A DNA stretch of 64,000 bases from Providencia sp. (GCF_003533305.1 NZ_DOEH01000006.1:62001-126000), one strand, 5' to 3'. Shown: positions 45,867-54,844, numbered from the stretch's first letter. Notes: generated from the sequence alone by a model not told the origin. Made by a program: numbers and translations.

Positions 45867-47000
45867 ATGAAAGAAATTCGTATTGGCATGATAGGTACCG
45901 GTTACATAGGGCGTGCTCACGCAATTGCTTATGCTCAGGCGCCAACGGTTTTTCCTCTGCAAGGAAAGCTCGTTCGTGAAATGATTGCTGAAATTACACC
46001 TGAATTGGCGCAAGAACGTGCAAAAGAAATGGGCTTTAATCGTTCAACAGATGATTGGCGCAAGCTGGTTGCTGACCCAAATATAGATGTGGTTGATATT
46101 TGTTCACCAAATTTTTTACATAAAGAAATGGCAATGGAAGCGATTAAACATGGCAAACATGTTTATTGTGAAAAGCCATTAGCGTTGAATTCACAAGATG
46201 CTAAAGAAATGGTTGAAGCGGCTGAAAAAGCAGGCGTCAAAACCTTAGTAGGCTTCAATTATATGAAAAACCCAACGGCACAATTAGCGAAACAGATTAT
46301 TGCTAATGGTGAAATTGGTGACGTTATCCATTTTTATGGTACTCATAATGAAGACTATATGGCTGACCCTAAAGCGCCTATCCATTGGCACTGTTTTAAA
46401 GAAAAAGCGGGTTTGGGTGCATTAGGTGATTTATCTGCACATATTATCAATATGGCACAATTTTTGGTCGGCGATATTGAAACTGTCTGTGGCGATATGG
46501 AAATTGTGATTAAACAGCGTCCGGAAAAAATGGGCTCCTCAGTCATGGTAACAGTTGAAAATGAAGACCAAGCTCACGCAATGGTACGTTTTGCGGGTGG
46601 GGCAATGGGGGTTATTGAAACGTCTCGTATTGCATCGGGTCGTAAAATGGGACTGACTTATGTGGTGACGGGCACGAAAGGAACATTATCCTTTACACAA
46701 GAAAGAATGGCTGAGCTGAAATTGTATCGCCATGATGAGCCTTCAAATCGCCAAGGATTTAAAACAATTTTAGTTGGCCCAGAGCATCCTGATTACGCTC
46801 CTTTTTGTAATGGCGCGGGTCATGGTATTGGATTTAACGATCAAAAGACCGTTGAGGTTCGCGATTTAATTGATGGCGTTGCGACGAATAAAAAAATGTG
46901 GCCTGACTTTGAAGAAGGCTGGAAGGTGTCGCGTATTTTAGATGCTATCGCTCTTTCTTATGATGAGCAGCGATGGGTTAAAGTTAATGAAATCAATTGA
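45867..47000 (+). CDS. Second Gfo/Idh/MocA inositol-type dehydrogenase
   Basis: 377 aa. The nucleotide-binding start is IGMIGTGYIGRAHAIAYAQ, the catalytic Lys is in YCEKPLALNSQD, and GALGDLSAHIINMAQFLVGD carries the expected Asp/His. Members like this beside iolCEB usually act on other inositol isomers (scyllo- or chiro-inositol) or substituted inositols; the exact substrate cannot be read from sequence. I start at the ATG at 45867 behind AGAGGGAG; a GTG at 45858 is in frame. It is the first gene of the operon with iolC, iolE and iolB. Confidence 0.88.
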   Translation: MKEIRIGMIGTGYIGRAHAIAYAQAPTVFPLQGKLVREMIAEITPELAQERAKEMGFNRSTDDWRKLVADPNIDVVDICSPNFLHKEMAMEAIKHGKHVYCEKPLALNSQDAKEMVEAAEKAGVKTLVGFNYMKNPTAQLAKQIIANGEIGDVIHFYGTHNEDYMADPKAPIHWHCFKEKAGLGALGDLSAHIINMAQFLVGDIETVCGDMEIVIKQRPEKMGSSVMVTVENEDQAHAMVRFAGGAMGVIETSRIASGRKMGLTYVVTGTKGTLSFTQERMAELKLYRHDEPSNRQGFKTILVGPEHPDYAPFCNGAGHGIGFNDQKTVEVRDLIDGVATNKKMWPDFEEGWKVSRILDAIALSYDEQRWVKVNEIN

Positions 47001-47025
47001 TTCTGTTGTAGTTAAGGGGTGATTA

Positions 47026-48930
47026 ATGGATAAGCAGAAGAAGTTAGATGTTATCTGTATGGGCCGTATTGCCGTTGACCTTTACGGACAACAGATAGGT
47101 TCTCGATTAGAAGATATGAGTAGTTTTGCTAAGTATTTAGGCGGTTCTTCTGGAAACGTTGCATTTGGTACTGCAATACAAGGCTTAAAATCATCAATGC
47201 TTGCTCGTGTTGGTGATGAACATATGGGTCGTTTTTTACGTGAAGAATTGCAACGTGTTGGCTGTGATACCAGTAATCTGATTACCGATAAAGATCGCTT
47301 AACTGCACTGGTTGTTTTGGGCATCAAAGATCAAGATACTTTTCCGTTGATTTTTTATCGTGAAAATTGTGCTGATATGGCTATCACACCTGATGACTTT
47401 ACTGAAGAGTACATTGCATCAGCTCGTTGCTTAGCGATTACAGGCACTCACTTATCAAACCCTAAAACGCGTGCCGCGGTGTTAAAAGCACTGGAATATG
47501 CCAAACGTAATAATGTTAAGACGGCTATTGATATCGATTATCGCCCTGTCTTGTGGGGACTCACTTCTCTGGGGGATGGCGAAACACGGTTTATTGCATC
47601 AGATAAAGTGACTGAAGAACTGCAAGAAGTATTGTCAATGTTTGATTTGATTGTGGGAACGGAAGAAGAGTTCCACATTGCAGGTGGTACAACGGACACT
47701 ATTCAAGCATTGAAAAATATTCGTAAAATCAGTCATGCTGAATTAGTTTGTAAACGAGGTTCACTAGGCTGCTCAGTATATAGTGGTGCAATTCCTGAAA
47801 CTTTAGACGAAGGTATTACTGTTCATGGCGTTCGAGTTGATGTTCTAAACGTGTTAGGCGCAGGTGATGCTTTTATGTCTGGCTTACTACGTGGCTATTT
47901 GAATGGTGAAAGTTGGGAGAAAGCTTGCGCTTATGCTAATGCTTGTGGCGCTTTGGTGGTTTCTCGTCATGGCTGCGCCCCTGCAATGCCATCTAAAATT
48001 GAGTTAGATAATTACCTTGAACGTGCGGCATCAGTGCCTCGTCCTGATTTAGATCCTATCTTGAATCATTTGCATCGCGTGACTACGCGGGGGACACAGT
48101 GGGAAGAACTTTGTGTCATGGCATTTGATCATCGTATTCAATTTGTCGATATGGCGCGTACTGCTGGTGTTGACATTGACTGTATTCCCTATCTGAAAAA
48201 ACTCATTTTCCGAGCCAGCCGTGAAGTGGCTCAAGAAGCTAACCTGAAAGGGAAAGCGGGATTACTTTGTGACAGTACTTTTGGACAAGATGTTTTAAAT
48301 GATGCGACCGGACAAGGCTGGTGGATAGGGCGTCCAATTGAGTTGCCTGCTTCAAGACCACTTTGTTTAGAGCATGGAAATATTGGCTCTCAACTGGTTA
48401 GCTGGCCGAAAGAACACATTGTAAAATGTTTAGTATTTTTCCATCCAGAAGATAATCATCCTCTGCGTCTTGAACAAGAAAAAACGGTTCAAGAAGTGTA
48501 TAGCGCCTGTTGCCAATCAGGGCATGAATTATTGCTAGAGATTATTCTACCTGCTGATATGGAGCGTAATGATGAGCTCTATCTACGGGCAATAAAACGT
48601 TTTTATAATTTAGGCATTAAACCGGACTGGTGGAAATTACCGCCTTTACAAGCCGAAAATTGGGACGCAGTTGATAGTTTAATTCAAGAGCGTGACCCTT
48701 ATTGTCGTGGTGTGGTTCTTTTGGGCCTTGATGCGCCACAAGCTGAGCTTCAGGCAGGTTTCAATGCGGCAGCGGGTAAATCTATTGTAAAAGGATTTGC
48801 TGTCGGACGGACATTGTTTGGTAAACCTTCTTTAGAGTGGATGAAAGGGGAAATCAACGATGACGAGCTGGTACAGATGATTAAAACTAATTACCTCAAC
48901 CTGATAGCCTTATGGCGTCAGCGTAAATAA
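47026..48930 (+). CDS. iolC: IolC-IolJ fusion: 5-dehydro-2-deoxygluconokinase with DUF2090 aldolase domain
   Basis: 634 aa. Residues 1-330 are a PfkB-family kinase (VICMGRIAVDLYGQQIG, GGSSGNVAFGTAIQG, NVLGAGDAFMSGLL) that phosphorylates 5-dehydro-2-deoxygluconate. Residues from about 345 on form a DUF2090 TIM-barrel domain (LCVMAFDHRIQFVDMARTAG, LLEIILPADM, GFAVGRTLFGKPSLEWM), which supplies the aldolase step done by separate IolJ in Bacillus. This explains the lack of an iolJ gene. It starts 25 bases after the dehydrogenase, behind AAGGGGTG. Confidence 0.92.
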   Translation: MDKQKKLDVICMGRIAVDLYGQQIGSRLEDMSSFAKYLGGSSGNVAFGTAIQGLKSSMLARVGDEHMGRFLREELQRVGCDTSNLITDKDRLTALVVLGIKDQDTFPLIFYRENCADMAITPDDFTEEYIASARCLAITGTHLSNPKTRAAVLKALEYAKRNNVKTAIDIDYRPVLWGLTSLGDGETRFIASDKVTEELQEVLSMFDLIVGTEEEFHIAGGTTDTIQALKNIRKISHAELVCKRGSLGCSVYSGAIPETLDEGITVHGVRVDVLNVLGAGDAFMSGLLRGYLNGESWEKACAYANACGALVVSRHGCAPAMPSKIELDNYLERAASVPRPDLDPILNHLHRVTTRGTQWEELCVMAFDHRIQFVDMARTAGVDIDCIPYLKKLIFRASREVAQEANLKGKAGLLCDSTFGQDVLNDATGQGWWIGRPIELPASRPLCLEHGNIGSQLVSWPKEHIVKCLVFFHPEDNHPLRLEQEKTVQEVYSACCQSGHELLLEIILPADMERNDELYLRAIKRFYNLGIKPDWWKLPPLQAENWDAVDSLIQERDPYCRGVVLLGLDAPQAELQAGFNAAAGKSIVKGFAVGRTLFGKPSLEWMKGEINDDELVQMIKTNYLNLIALWRQRK

Positions 48931-48960
48931 TATTACTTTTACCTACACAGGAGCTTCATC

Positions 48961-49854
48961 ATGGCAATCCAACTTGGTATTAACCCTTTGACGTGGACCA
49001 ATGATGATTTACCAACACTAGGGGCGGAAACGACTCTGGAAACTTGTCTAACAGAAGGCCGTCAGGCAGGATTTGCTGGTTTTGAATTGGGTAACAAATT
49101 TCCGCGTAAAGCTGAAATTTTGGGTCCTATTTTAGAGCAGCACGATTTAAAATTGGTTTCAGGCTGGTATTCAGGTGAATTACTGACTCGCAGCGTGGAA
49201 GAAGAAATTGCAGCGGCGCAAGACCATCTTGCATTACTGCGTGATCTTGGCGCTAAAGTAATGGTTTTTGCTGAGGTTACTCATTGTATTCACGGTGACC
49301 AAGATAAACCTGTTCATATGCGCCCATTATTCCCAGCAGATCAGTGGGAAGAATACGGTAAAAAATTGACTGAGTTTGCGAAATATACATTATCTCAAGG
49401 TGTACAAATTGCTTATCACCATCACATGGGGACGGTAATTGAGTCTGCGGAAGATGTTGATAACTTGATGAAATATACCGGTGATGAAGTCGGTTTATTG
49501 TTAGATACAGGGCATTTAACCTTTGCAGGTGCCGATCCGGTGGAAGTGGCAAAACGTTGGGCGAAACGAATTAATCACGTGCATTGCAAAGATGTACGCC
49601 CAGACGTATTAAAAGATGTCAAAAATCGGAAAACCAGTTTTCTGAATGCAGTATTAGCGGGTGTTTTCACCGTACCGGGTGACGGTTGTGTTAATTATCC
49701 GGAAGTCTTTAAGGTATTGAAAAACAGTCAGTATGAGAATGGTTGGTTAGTGGTTGAAGCAGAACAAGACCCTTCTATTGCGCATCCATTGACTTATGCG
49801 ACTTTAGGGTACAATAACCTACATAAATTTGCTAAAGATGCAGGTCTGATTTAA
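48961..49854 (+). CDS. iolE: IolE, myo-inosose-2 dehydratase
   Basis: 297 aa xylose-isomerase-like TIM barrel that dehydrates scyllo-inosose to the cyclohexane-dione substrate of IolD. Family marks are LGINPLTWTNDDLP at the N-terminus, CLTEGRQAGFAGFELGNKFP, QIAYHHHMGTVIES, GLLLDTGHLTFAGADP, INHVHCKDVRPDV and PGDGCVNYPE, with metal ligands expected among these His, Asp and Glu residues. An AGGAGC ribosome-binding site precedes the ATG. Confidence 0.94.
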   Translation: MAIQLGINPLTWTNDDLPTLGAETTLETCLTEGRQAGFAGFELGNKFPRKAEILGPILEQHDLKLVSGWYSGELLTRSVEEEIAAAQDHLALLRDLGAKVMVFAEVTHCIHGDQDKPVHMRPLFPADQWEEYGKKLTEFAKYTLSQGVQIAYHHHMGTVIESAEDVDNLMKYTGDEVGLLLDTGHLTFAGADPVEVAKRWAKRINHVHCKDVRPDVLKDVKNRKTSFLNAVLAGVFTVPGDGCVNYPEVFKVLKNSQYENGWLVVEAEQDPSIAHPLTYATLGYNNLHKFAKDAGLI

Positions 49855-49890
49855 GTCTAAGTGCTCGACGGGTATAAAGAGGTAAGCGAT

Positions 49891-50721
49891 ATGTCTAAAT
49901 TATTATCAAAGTACCATGCTCCGGATACAGATAAGCGTACTCAGCATATTACGCCTGAGTCCGCACATTGGGGATACGTACATTTTGATGTTTATGAATT
50001 AAAGCAGGGTGAGTCAATTTCCTTACCGGCATCGGATAATGAAATGTGTTTGGTATTAGTTGCTGGTAAAGCTTCGGTGAAAACACCTGCACAAACATTT
50101 GAAAATATCGGCGATCGCATGGACCCATTTGAGCGTAAGAAACCTTATGCGGTATATGTGACAGCTAATGAGTTTGCTGAAGTTAAAGCAGAAACGGCAC
50201 TTGAGCTTGCAGTTTGTCGTGCTAAAGGAAAAGGAACTTACCCAACGCGTTTAATTGAGCCTAAAGATATTAATGCAGAACAACGCGGCCATGGTTTTAA
50301 TAAACGCTATGTTCATAACATTTTACCTGATGATAAGGCGGCGGATAGCTTATTAGTTGTTGAAGTTTTCACTGATGAAGGTTGCACAAGTTCTTATCCA
50401 AGTCATAAACATGATGTGGATAACGAACCAAATGAAACTTATTTAGAAGAAACTTATTACCATCGTTTGAATCCGTCACAAGGGTTTTGTATGCAACGGG
50501 TATACACAGAGGATCGTGAATTAGATGAGTGTATGGCGGTGTATAATAAAGATGTGGTCATGGTGCCAAAGGGATATCACCCAATGGCAACCGTTGCGGG
50601 TTATGATAACTATTATTTGAATGTGATGGCAGGTCCAACACGTAAATGGTTATTTACGTGGGAAAAAGATCACAATTGGGTCAATAGTGAAGTATATGCA
50701 GCCAAGCATCGTGAAAAATAA
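49891..50721 (+). CDS. iolB: IolB, 5-deoxy-glucuronate isomerase
   Basis: 276 aa bicupin isomerase converting 5-deoxy-glucuronate to 5-dehydro-2-deoxygluconate. The metal-binding C-terminal cupin shows SYPSHKHDVDNEPNETYLEE and VPKGYHPM, which supply the expected His and Glu ligands. I start at the ATG at 49891, where AGAGG lies 8 bases upstream and the family N-terminus begins (MSKLLSKYHAPD); a GTG at 49861 is in frame. It is the last gene of the operon. Confidence 0.94.
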   Translation: MSKLLSKYHAPDTDKRTQHITPESAHWGYVHFDVYELKQGESISLPASDNEMCLVLVAGKASVKTPAQTFENIGDRMDPFERKKPYAVYVTANEFAEVKAETALELAVCRAKGKGTYPTRLIEPKDINAEQRGHGFNKRYVHNILPDDKAADSLLVVEVFTDEGCTSSYPSHKHDVDNEPNETYLEETYYHRLNPSQGFCMQRVYTEDRELDECMAVYNKDVVMVPKGYHPMATVAGYDNYYLNVMAGPTRKWLFTWEKDHNWVNSEVYAAKHREK

Positions 50722-50769
50722 GTTATAGAATATGTCGTTAAGTTGAAACCAAATCTGTTATTTATTCTT

Positions 50770-50797
50770 TGCCGGTAATAATTACCGGCATTTTTTT
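50770..50797 (+). terminator. Rho-independent terminator after iolB
   Basis: GCCGGTAA-TAA-TTACCGGC is followed by A and then TTTTTTT. Confidence 0.92.
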
Positions 50798-50815
50798 GCT
50801 TAAATGATTCAAAAG

Positions 50816-51457
50816 CTAGTAAGCTGCGGTAAATTGCTGGCGAATAAACTGTGCATTTTCGGCTTCATCCAGTATTGCAACTGCAAGATCTTCGACTGAG
50901 ATTTTAGCGGGTACATTGCCATTCATCAGTAATTGATTGCCACCAAGACGGAATGTTTCGGTTCGTTCTCCCGGTTCAAGTACTGCGGCAGGTGAAACAA
51001 AGGTCCAATCAATATCGTCGATAGTTTGTAATTGTTTTTTTAATTCCCTGACTGCTTCTGCACCTGGTTTTATTTCCGCAGGAAAATTAGGTGAATCAAT
51101 TAAATCGACACCGGGCGCGATTTCAAGACTGCCAGCGCCACCAACCACAATAAAGCGTTTAACGAGTGAGTTTTTTACGGCTTGTAAAATTGCTTGATTA
51201 CCGGCCACCGTATCTTGATATAAATTTGGATTTTGCCAGCCGCCATTGAAGGCACTAATGACAACATCTTGTCCTTTCAATCTTGCCGTGAGCCAAGAAA
51301 CATCCGTGATGTCACCTGTTGCGGTGATGAGCCTTGCATGTTGTGGTAGTTGATTGCTATGGCGAGAGATGGCAGTCACCTGATGATGACGTAGTAAGGC
51401 TTCATTAACTAATGCTTTACCCACAAACCCTGTTGCGCCAATGATGGATATTTTCAT
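50816..51457 (-). CDS. NAD(P)-binding oxidoreductase (atypical SDR, NmrA/YwnB-like)
   Basis: 213 aa with a Rossmann start KISIIGATGFVGKALVNEAL, DVVISAFNGG, KRFIVVGGAGSLEI and DWTFVSPAAVLEPG. This is the NAD(P)H-binding atypical short-chain dehydrogenase pattern, whose members often reduce quinones or act as redox sensors. I start at 51457, where GAGAGG lies upstream and the family N-terminus begins. A TetR gene lies 110 bases upstream on the same strand and probably controls it. Confidence 0.85.
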   Translation of the reverse strand: MKISIIGATGFVGKALVNEALLRHHQVTAISRHSNQLPQHARLITATGDITDVSWLTARLKGQDVVISAFNGGWQNPNLYQDTVAGNQAILQAVKNSLVKRFIVVGGAGSLEIAPGVDLIDSPNFPAEIKPGAEAVRELKKQLQTIDDIDWTFVSPAAVLEPGERTETFRLGGNQLLMNGNVPAKISVEDLAVAILDEAENAQFIRQQFTAAY

Positions 51458-51566
51458 TTTTTGCCTCTCATGATATCGATACTTTAGATTCATTTTTAAA
51501 GTATAGAGCACGGTTGCCGTTAGCGTTATGTCCTGACTCTCAATCAATTAAAAAACTTTGCGTATT

Positions 51567-52211
51567 TTATGCTATCTGCAACGCAAATCTGCATAAACAG
51601 ATGATGTGTTGGATTCGTTGTTCTAATTCAGGTGTCATACCAGGGGGAATGATCCCTAGCGATATTTGTCTCAAAGGTTCCGCAATTGCCATGGATAAAA
51701 TCAAATCACTCATAACCGTAAAGTCATGGTTATTAATGAGTTGCTTATCGGCATGAATAGCAAGCCATTGTTTGAGTAAATATCGACTACGTTCTATACC
51801 GCTTCTTTGGTACTTATCGAGCAGAATATTTTTTTGATTAAAATCTGTTTGCAGTAATCGATATAGACCCACGGCGCTGGGAGATAACACTTTTTGGGCG
51901 ATTGCATTTAGATTACAGGCTAACAAATCAAAGAATTCATCAATGGAACTTGCTTCACGTTCAAACAGAGGGACGAAACTATCAGTCCAACTCAAAATAA
52001 CTAGCTCTATCAGTGCTTCACGATTATCTACGAAACGATAAATTGTTTTTTTAGCGACACCTGCACGTTTTGCAATATTATCGATAGTAGTGAATTGGTA
52101 TCCATTTTCAATCAGAGATTCGGCCGTTGCTTGAATAATTTTTTCTTTCAATTCACTCTCTGGAACGCTAGGTCTACCTCGGGTTTGCTTAGGTAATTCA
52201 GGTGTTGACAT
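51567..52211 (-). CDS. TetR-family transcriptional regulator
   Basis: 214 aa. The N-terminal TetR helix-turn-helix is clear (KEKIIQATAESLIENGYQFT, TIDNIAKRAGVAKKTIYRFVDNREALIELV). The C-terminal half has a ligand-binding TetR_C-like pattern. It is divergent from the PhlG-like gene and upstream of the NAD(P)-binding oxidoreductase, so it probably represses one or both in response to an aromatic compound. The ligand is unknown. Confidence 0.9.
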   Translation of the reverse strand: MSTPELPKQTRGRPSVPESELKEKIIQATAESLIENGYQFTTIDNIAKRAGVAKKTIYRFVDNREALIELVILSWTDSFVPLFEREASSIDEFFDLLACNLNAIAQKVLSPSAVGLYRLLQTDFNQKNILLDKYQRSGIERSRYLLKQWLAIHADKQLINNHDFTVMSDLILSMAIAEPLRQISLGIIPPGMTPELEQRIQHIICLCRFALQIA

Positions 52212-52270
52212 AAAGGGATATCCTTAAATTTTTTTCTTGACTTTGTTTTATTTTACATCAATTATAATTA

Positions 52271-52289
52271 AGAAACAAATTTAGTTTCC
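52271..52289. promoter_or_regulatory. Candidate TetR operator between the regulator and the PhlG-like gene
   Basis: GAAAC (52272-52276) and GTTTC (52284-52288) are inverted arms 7 bases apart, within 16 bases of the PhlG-like start and about 60 bases from the tetR start. The size and position suit a TetR operator. Confidence 0.45.
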
Positions 52290-52304
52290 TAAATGAGGTG
52301 AGTG

Positions 52305-52997
52305 ATGACAACGAATAAAACATGGGCAGTAGATAACATCAATGAATTATTATTATCGAAGCCATTACGTCTTGAAATGGGTATTGAGCGTGACAGTGAG
52401 GGCTTGTTAACTATTGCGGTACGTACAGACTTACATGGTTGTAAAGGTCGAATGCTTGAATGGTGGTTTACTTTTTTTGAAACAACGCAACATATTCGCT
52501 GGTGGCATCCCCATGATCATGTAGAGCACAGAGGCTGGGATGAAAAATGGCAGAAAGGGCAAAGCTTTATTGGCGCATCAATTCATGCTGTGGAGTCTTT
52601 AGGCAATATTCCACCTGTTGCGGCAAAACTTAAATTTAGAGAAGCAAAAGATTTTTTTGATGAGCAAAAATTACATGAAGCAATTGAAAACAAATCAATT
52701 TCGGGTGCTGTTTGTGCATCAATTGGATTTGGTGACAATGTGCTAATGGATAAGAATGGCTATCCACTTGATGGTAAAATGATGCATTTAACGCGTGATA
52801 CTGAGTTTGGTTGTGTGCTACGAAGTCGTTTTTTATTAGGGGCATCGTTATCTTCACCAGAACATGAGTTACCTGATGAAATCGGATTAGAACTTATGCG
52901 CCATTGTTACAATGAATTTACGTATTTGTCGCGTTTTTTACCTTCACTGTATTATGGTGAGCATGCAAATGAAGAGAAAGCGCCTTTACCTTGGTAA
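52305..52997 (+). CDS. PhlG-like hydrolase (DAPG hydrolase family)
   Basis: 230 aa, resembling 2,4-diacetylphloroglucinol hydrolase PhlG, a zinc enzyme that cleaves a carbon-carbon bond of an acylated phenol. The His-rich segment IRWWHPHDHVEHRGWDEKW, the Glu residues that follow, and HCYNEFTYLSRFLPSLYYGEH near the C-terminus fit the zinc site, though I cannot assign each ligand. It starts at the ATG at 52305, 6 bases after GAGG. It is divergent from tetR. Its true substrate here is unknown; DAPG itself is only one possibility. Confidence 0.8.
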   Translation: MTTNKTWAVDNINELLLSKPLRLEMGIERDSEGLLTIAVRTDLHGCKGRMLEWWFTFFETTQHIRWWHPHDHVEHRGWDEKWQKGQSFIGASIHAVESLGNIPPVAAKLKFREAKDFFDEQKLHEAIENKSISGAVCASIGFGDNVLMDKNGYPLDGKMMHLTRDTEFGCVLRSRFLLGASLSSPEHELPDEIGLELMRHCYNEFTYLSRFLPSLYYGEHANEEKAPLPW

Positions 52998-53004
52998 TTA
53001 TTCT

Positions 53005-53028
53005 AATAGCCCTATTATTAGGGCTATT
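53005..53028. terminator. Bidirectional terminator between the PhlG-like and FUSC genes
   Basis: AATAGCCCTA (53005-53014) pairs with TAGGGCTATT (53019-53028), followed by TTTT on the plus side. It overlaps the 3' end of the convergent FUSC gene by five bases. Confidence 0.8.
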
Positions 53029-53992
53029 TTGCTTCTCTAAATAGTTTTAAAATAATACTGGTAACAATAGCAATCGCGCCACCAAGGGCTGTTTCTAATA
53101 CTCTATCAAACAGTAGAACATAGGCGGGATGACGCCAATAAATAACTTGTTCAAGAATAGACAGTATTAGGCTAGTTACCACAAATGTCATAAATGTATA
53201 GCCATGATGAAAACTCATTGGCATGAGAAACGCAAAAATCACAATAGCGCTCAAACCAATATAAGGCATGAGCGGAGTATTAAACAGGAAATAAAGCAGT
53301 ACAACGGAAATTAAACTTCCGGCAACTCTTTGTAAGGTGATGTGAATAATACTTTGTGATTTAGGGTGTAACACAAAAACGAAGGTCAGTAATGTCCAAT
53401 AAAAATGTCCAAGATCGAACATTCTTGGAATGGCTAATGTTAGTAATAATCCGAGAGTATAAGTCATGGCTCGGGGAATAATATTTTTGCGCAGGGTAAA
53501 TAAGTTTTGTTCGACTAAGCTACTGCTAATAACTGAATGGCGATAAACTTTATGACTCAATATATAGTTGGTCACTAAAGTAATGCCACTACCAATGACA
53601 AAACCAAGTGCTAGACTTTTTGATATATCGGGTAATATGGTGCCGATGGTTGACATGATAATCATAAATTTCATCGTCAAGTCCATCGCAGGATCTGTAC
53701 CGTATAGTTGGTAATAAATAAAAGAAAAAACAGCTAAATAGATATAAAAGCCTATACCTAAACGTAGTGTATCACCAATTAAAATGGCGACTAAAATCAT
53801 GGCTAACCAAAAAGCGGTATAAGCATAATTTTTATACTCTTTGGCGGCATTAAACAGATTGAAAGAGTATAAAGTAGAAAATGCTGCCCACATGGCGGCT
53901 TGCACATCTAAAATTGCAAAAGCTGCTCCTGCACTTAGTAACATACAGCAACTGAAAATGATCCCATCATGGATGGCAGGTAATGTTCTCAT
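53024..53992 (-). CDS. FUSC-family inner-membrane protein
   Basis: 322 aa with about ten hydrophobic segments in two sets, separated by a short basic stretch (SHKVYRHSVISSSLVEQN). The C-terminal half (LLLTLAIPRMFDLGHFYWTLLTFVFVLHP, then TLQRVAGSLISVVLLYFLF) is typical of the fusaric acid resistance/aromatic acid exporter family, but the protein lacks the large cytosolic domain of AaeB. It probably exports an aromatic or weak acid, by family analogy. It lies between the PhlG-like gene and mdcG. Confidence 0.8.
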   Translation of the reverse strand: MRTLPAIHDGIIFSCCMLLSAGAAFAILDVQAAMWAAFSTLYSFNLFNAAKEYKNYAYTAFWLAMILVAILIGDTLRLGIGFYIYLAVFSFIYYQLYGTDPAMDLTMKFMIIMSTIGTILPDISKSLALGFVIGSGITLVTNYILSHKVYRHSVISSSLVEQNLFTLRKNIIPRAMTYTLGLLLTLAIPRMFDLGHFYWTLLTFVFVLHPKSQSIIHITLQRVAGSLISVVLLYFLFNTPLMPYIGLSAIVIFAFLMPMSFHHGYTFMTFVVTSLILSILEQVIYWRHPAYVLLFDRVLETALGGAIAIVTSIILKLFREAK

Positions 53993-54020
53993 AATAAGAT
54001 GCTCACAATAAGATGTTCAT
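53993..54020. repeat. Tandem 14-bp direct repeat at the FUSC start
   Basis: AATAAGATGCTCAC (53993-54006) is followed directly by AATAAGATGTTCAT (54007-54020), a near-perfect tandem duplication touching the start codon of the FUSC gene. It covers the ribosome-binding region on that strand. Confidence 0.6.
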
Positions 54021-54060
54021 AATTTGTTGATTAACTCATTAATTATTAAGAGAATTAAAT

Positions 54061-54092
54061 AATAACATATTATGAAAGGATAATATGTTATT
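54061..54092. promoter_or_regulatory. 13-bp perfect inverted repeat between the FUSC gene and mdcG
   Basis: AATAACATATTAT (54061-54073) and ATAATATGTTATT (54080-54092) are perfect arms around GAAAGG. It lies in the divergent promoter region and looks like an operator for a dimeric regulator, possibly controlling both genes. Confidence 0.55.
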
Positions 54093-54223
54093 CAATTTAT
54101 TGTCAGTAAAATAGGCACTTGTAGTAAACAATAAAATATTGTTATTCAGGTCGTTGTGTTTTTTTTTCTAAAAAATGCATAATAGTGATAGAGCAAGTTG
54201 TCATGATAATAAAGGAAGAATAA

Positions 54224-54844
54224 ATGCAAATTATAAACCCTCATGATTTTGTTTGGGTCGGTAGCAATAGCGACGTCCCTATTGAATCACTTCCTGAATG
54301 GGTTAAATCTCAGTGGAACAGCCGACTTCCTCTTATTGTGTTTAGGGAAAAAGCTGACGATGGGAAATTAACTGTTTCAATTCGAGGGATACGACCTTCA
54401 CAACGAGTGACAACACAAATCGATAAATCTGCAATCACGCATATTATGAATATCGAATCTTTAGTGTCTAATTCTATTGAATTACAACGTTCGATGTTTA
54501 TCGCTTTGCCGCCAGTACAAGTTCTATTACTGATTTCTCAGCATAATTGGCCATGGAAATGGGGTGTTACGGGAAGTTGTGCATATACGTTGGCGACAGA
54601 TATTCAAAGTATGCTTTCAGATGGCGACCTTGATGTCGTCATTAAATGCCCAACACGTCATCAAAAAGAAGATTTTGCTGATTTTGCAATTAAGGCAAAT
54701 ACCCCTTATTGTCCAATTGATATTTATGTTGAAACGCCAAAGGGTGGTTTTTCTTTAGCCCAATGGTTTAAAAATGATCAAGTGACTTTGCATACTCCAA
54801 CAGGCAATGTTATGACCACTGATCCTTGGGATGAAAGCCTATAA
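54224..54844 (+). CDS. mdcG: MdcG-like phosphoribosyl-dephospho-CoA transferase, orphan
   Basis: 206 aa. It matches malonate decarboxylase holo-ACP synthase MdcG, which attaches the 2'-(5''-phosphoribosyl)-3'-dephospho-CoA prosthetic group to the acyl-carrier subunit MdcC. The nucleotidyltransferase-type motif is visible as WGVTGSCAYTLATD followed by DGDLDVVIKCP. No mdcA-E or mdcB gene lies in the window, so the acceptor protein must be elsewhere or the function has changed. It starts at the ATG behind AAGGAAG and stands alone before a terminator. Confidence 0.82.
   Translation: MQIINPHDFVWVGSNSDVPIESLPEWVKSQWNSRLPLIVFREKADDGKLTVSIRGIRPSQRVTTQIDKSAITHIMNIESLVSNSIELQRSMFIALPPVQVLLLISQHNWPWKWGVTGSCAYTLATDIQSMLSDGDLDVVIKCPTRHQKEDFADFAIKANTPYCPIDIYVETPKGGFSLAQWFKNDQVTLHTPTGNVMTTDPWDESL

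Noticed and set aside
53024..53992. FUSC-family gene as full aaeB-type efflux pump
   Set aside because: At 322 aa it lacks the large soluble domain of AaeB and has no AaeA or AaeX partner, so only the family level is claimed.
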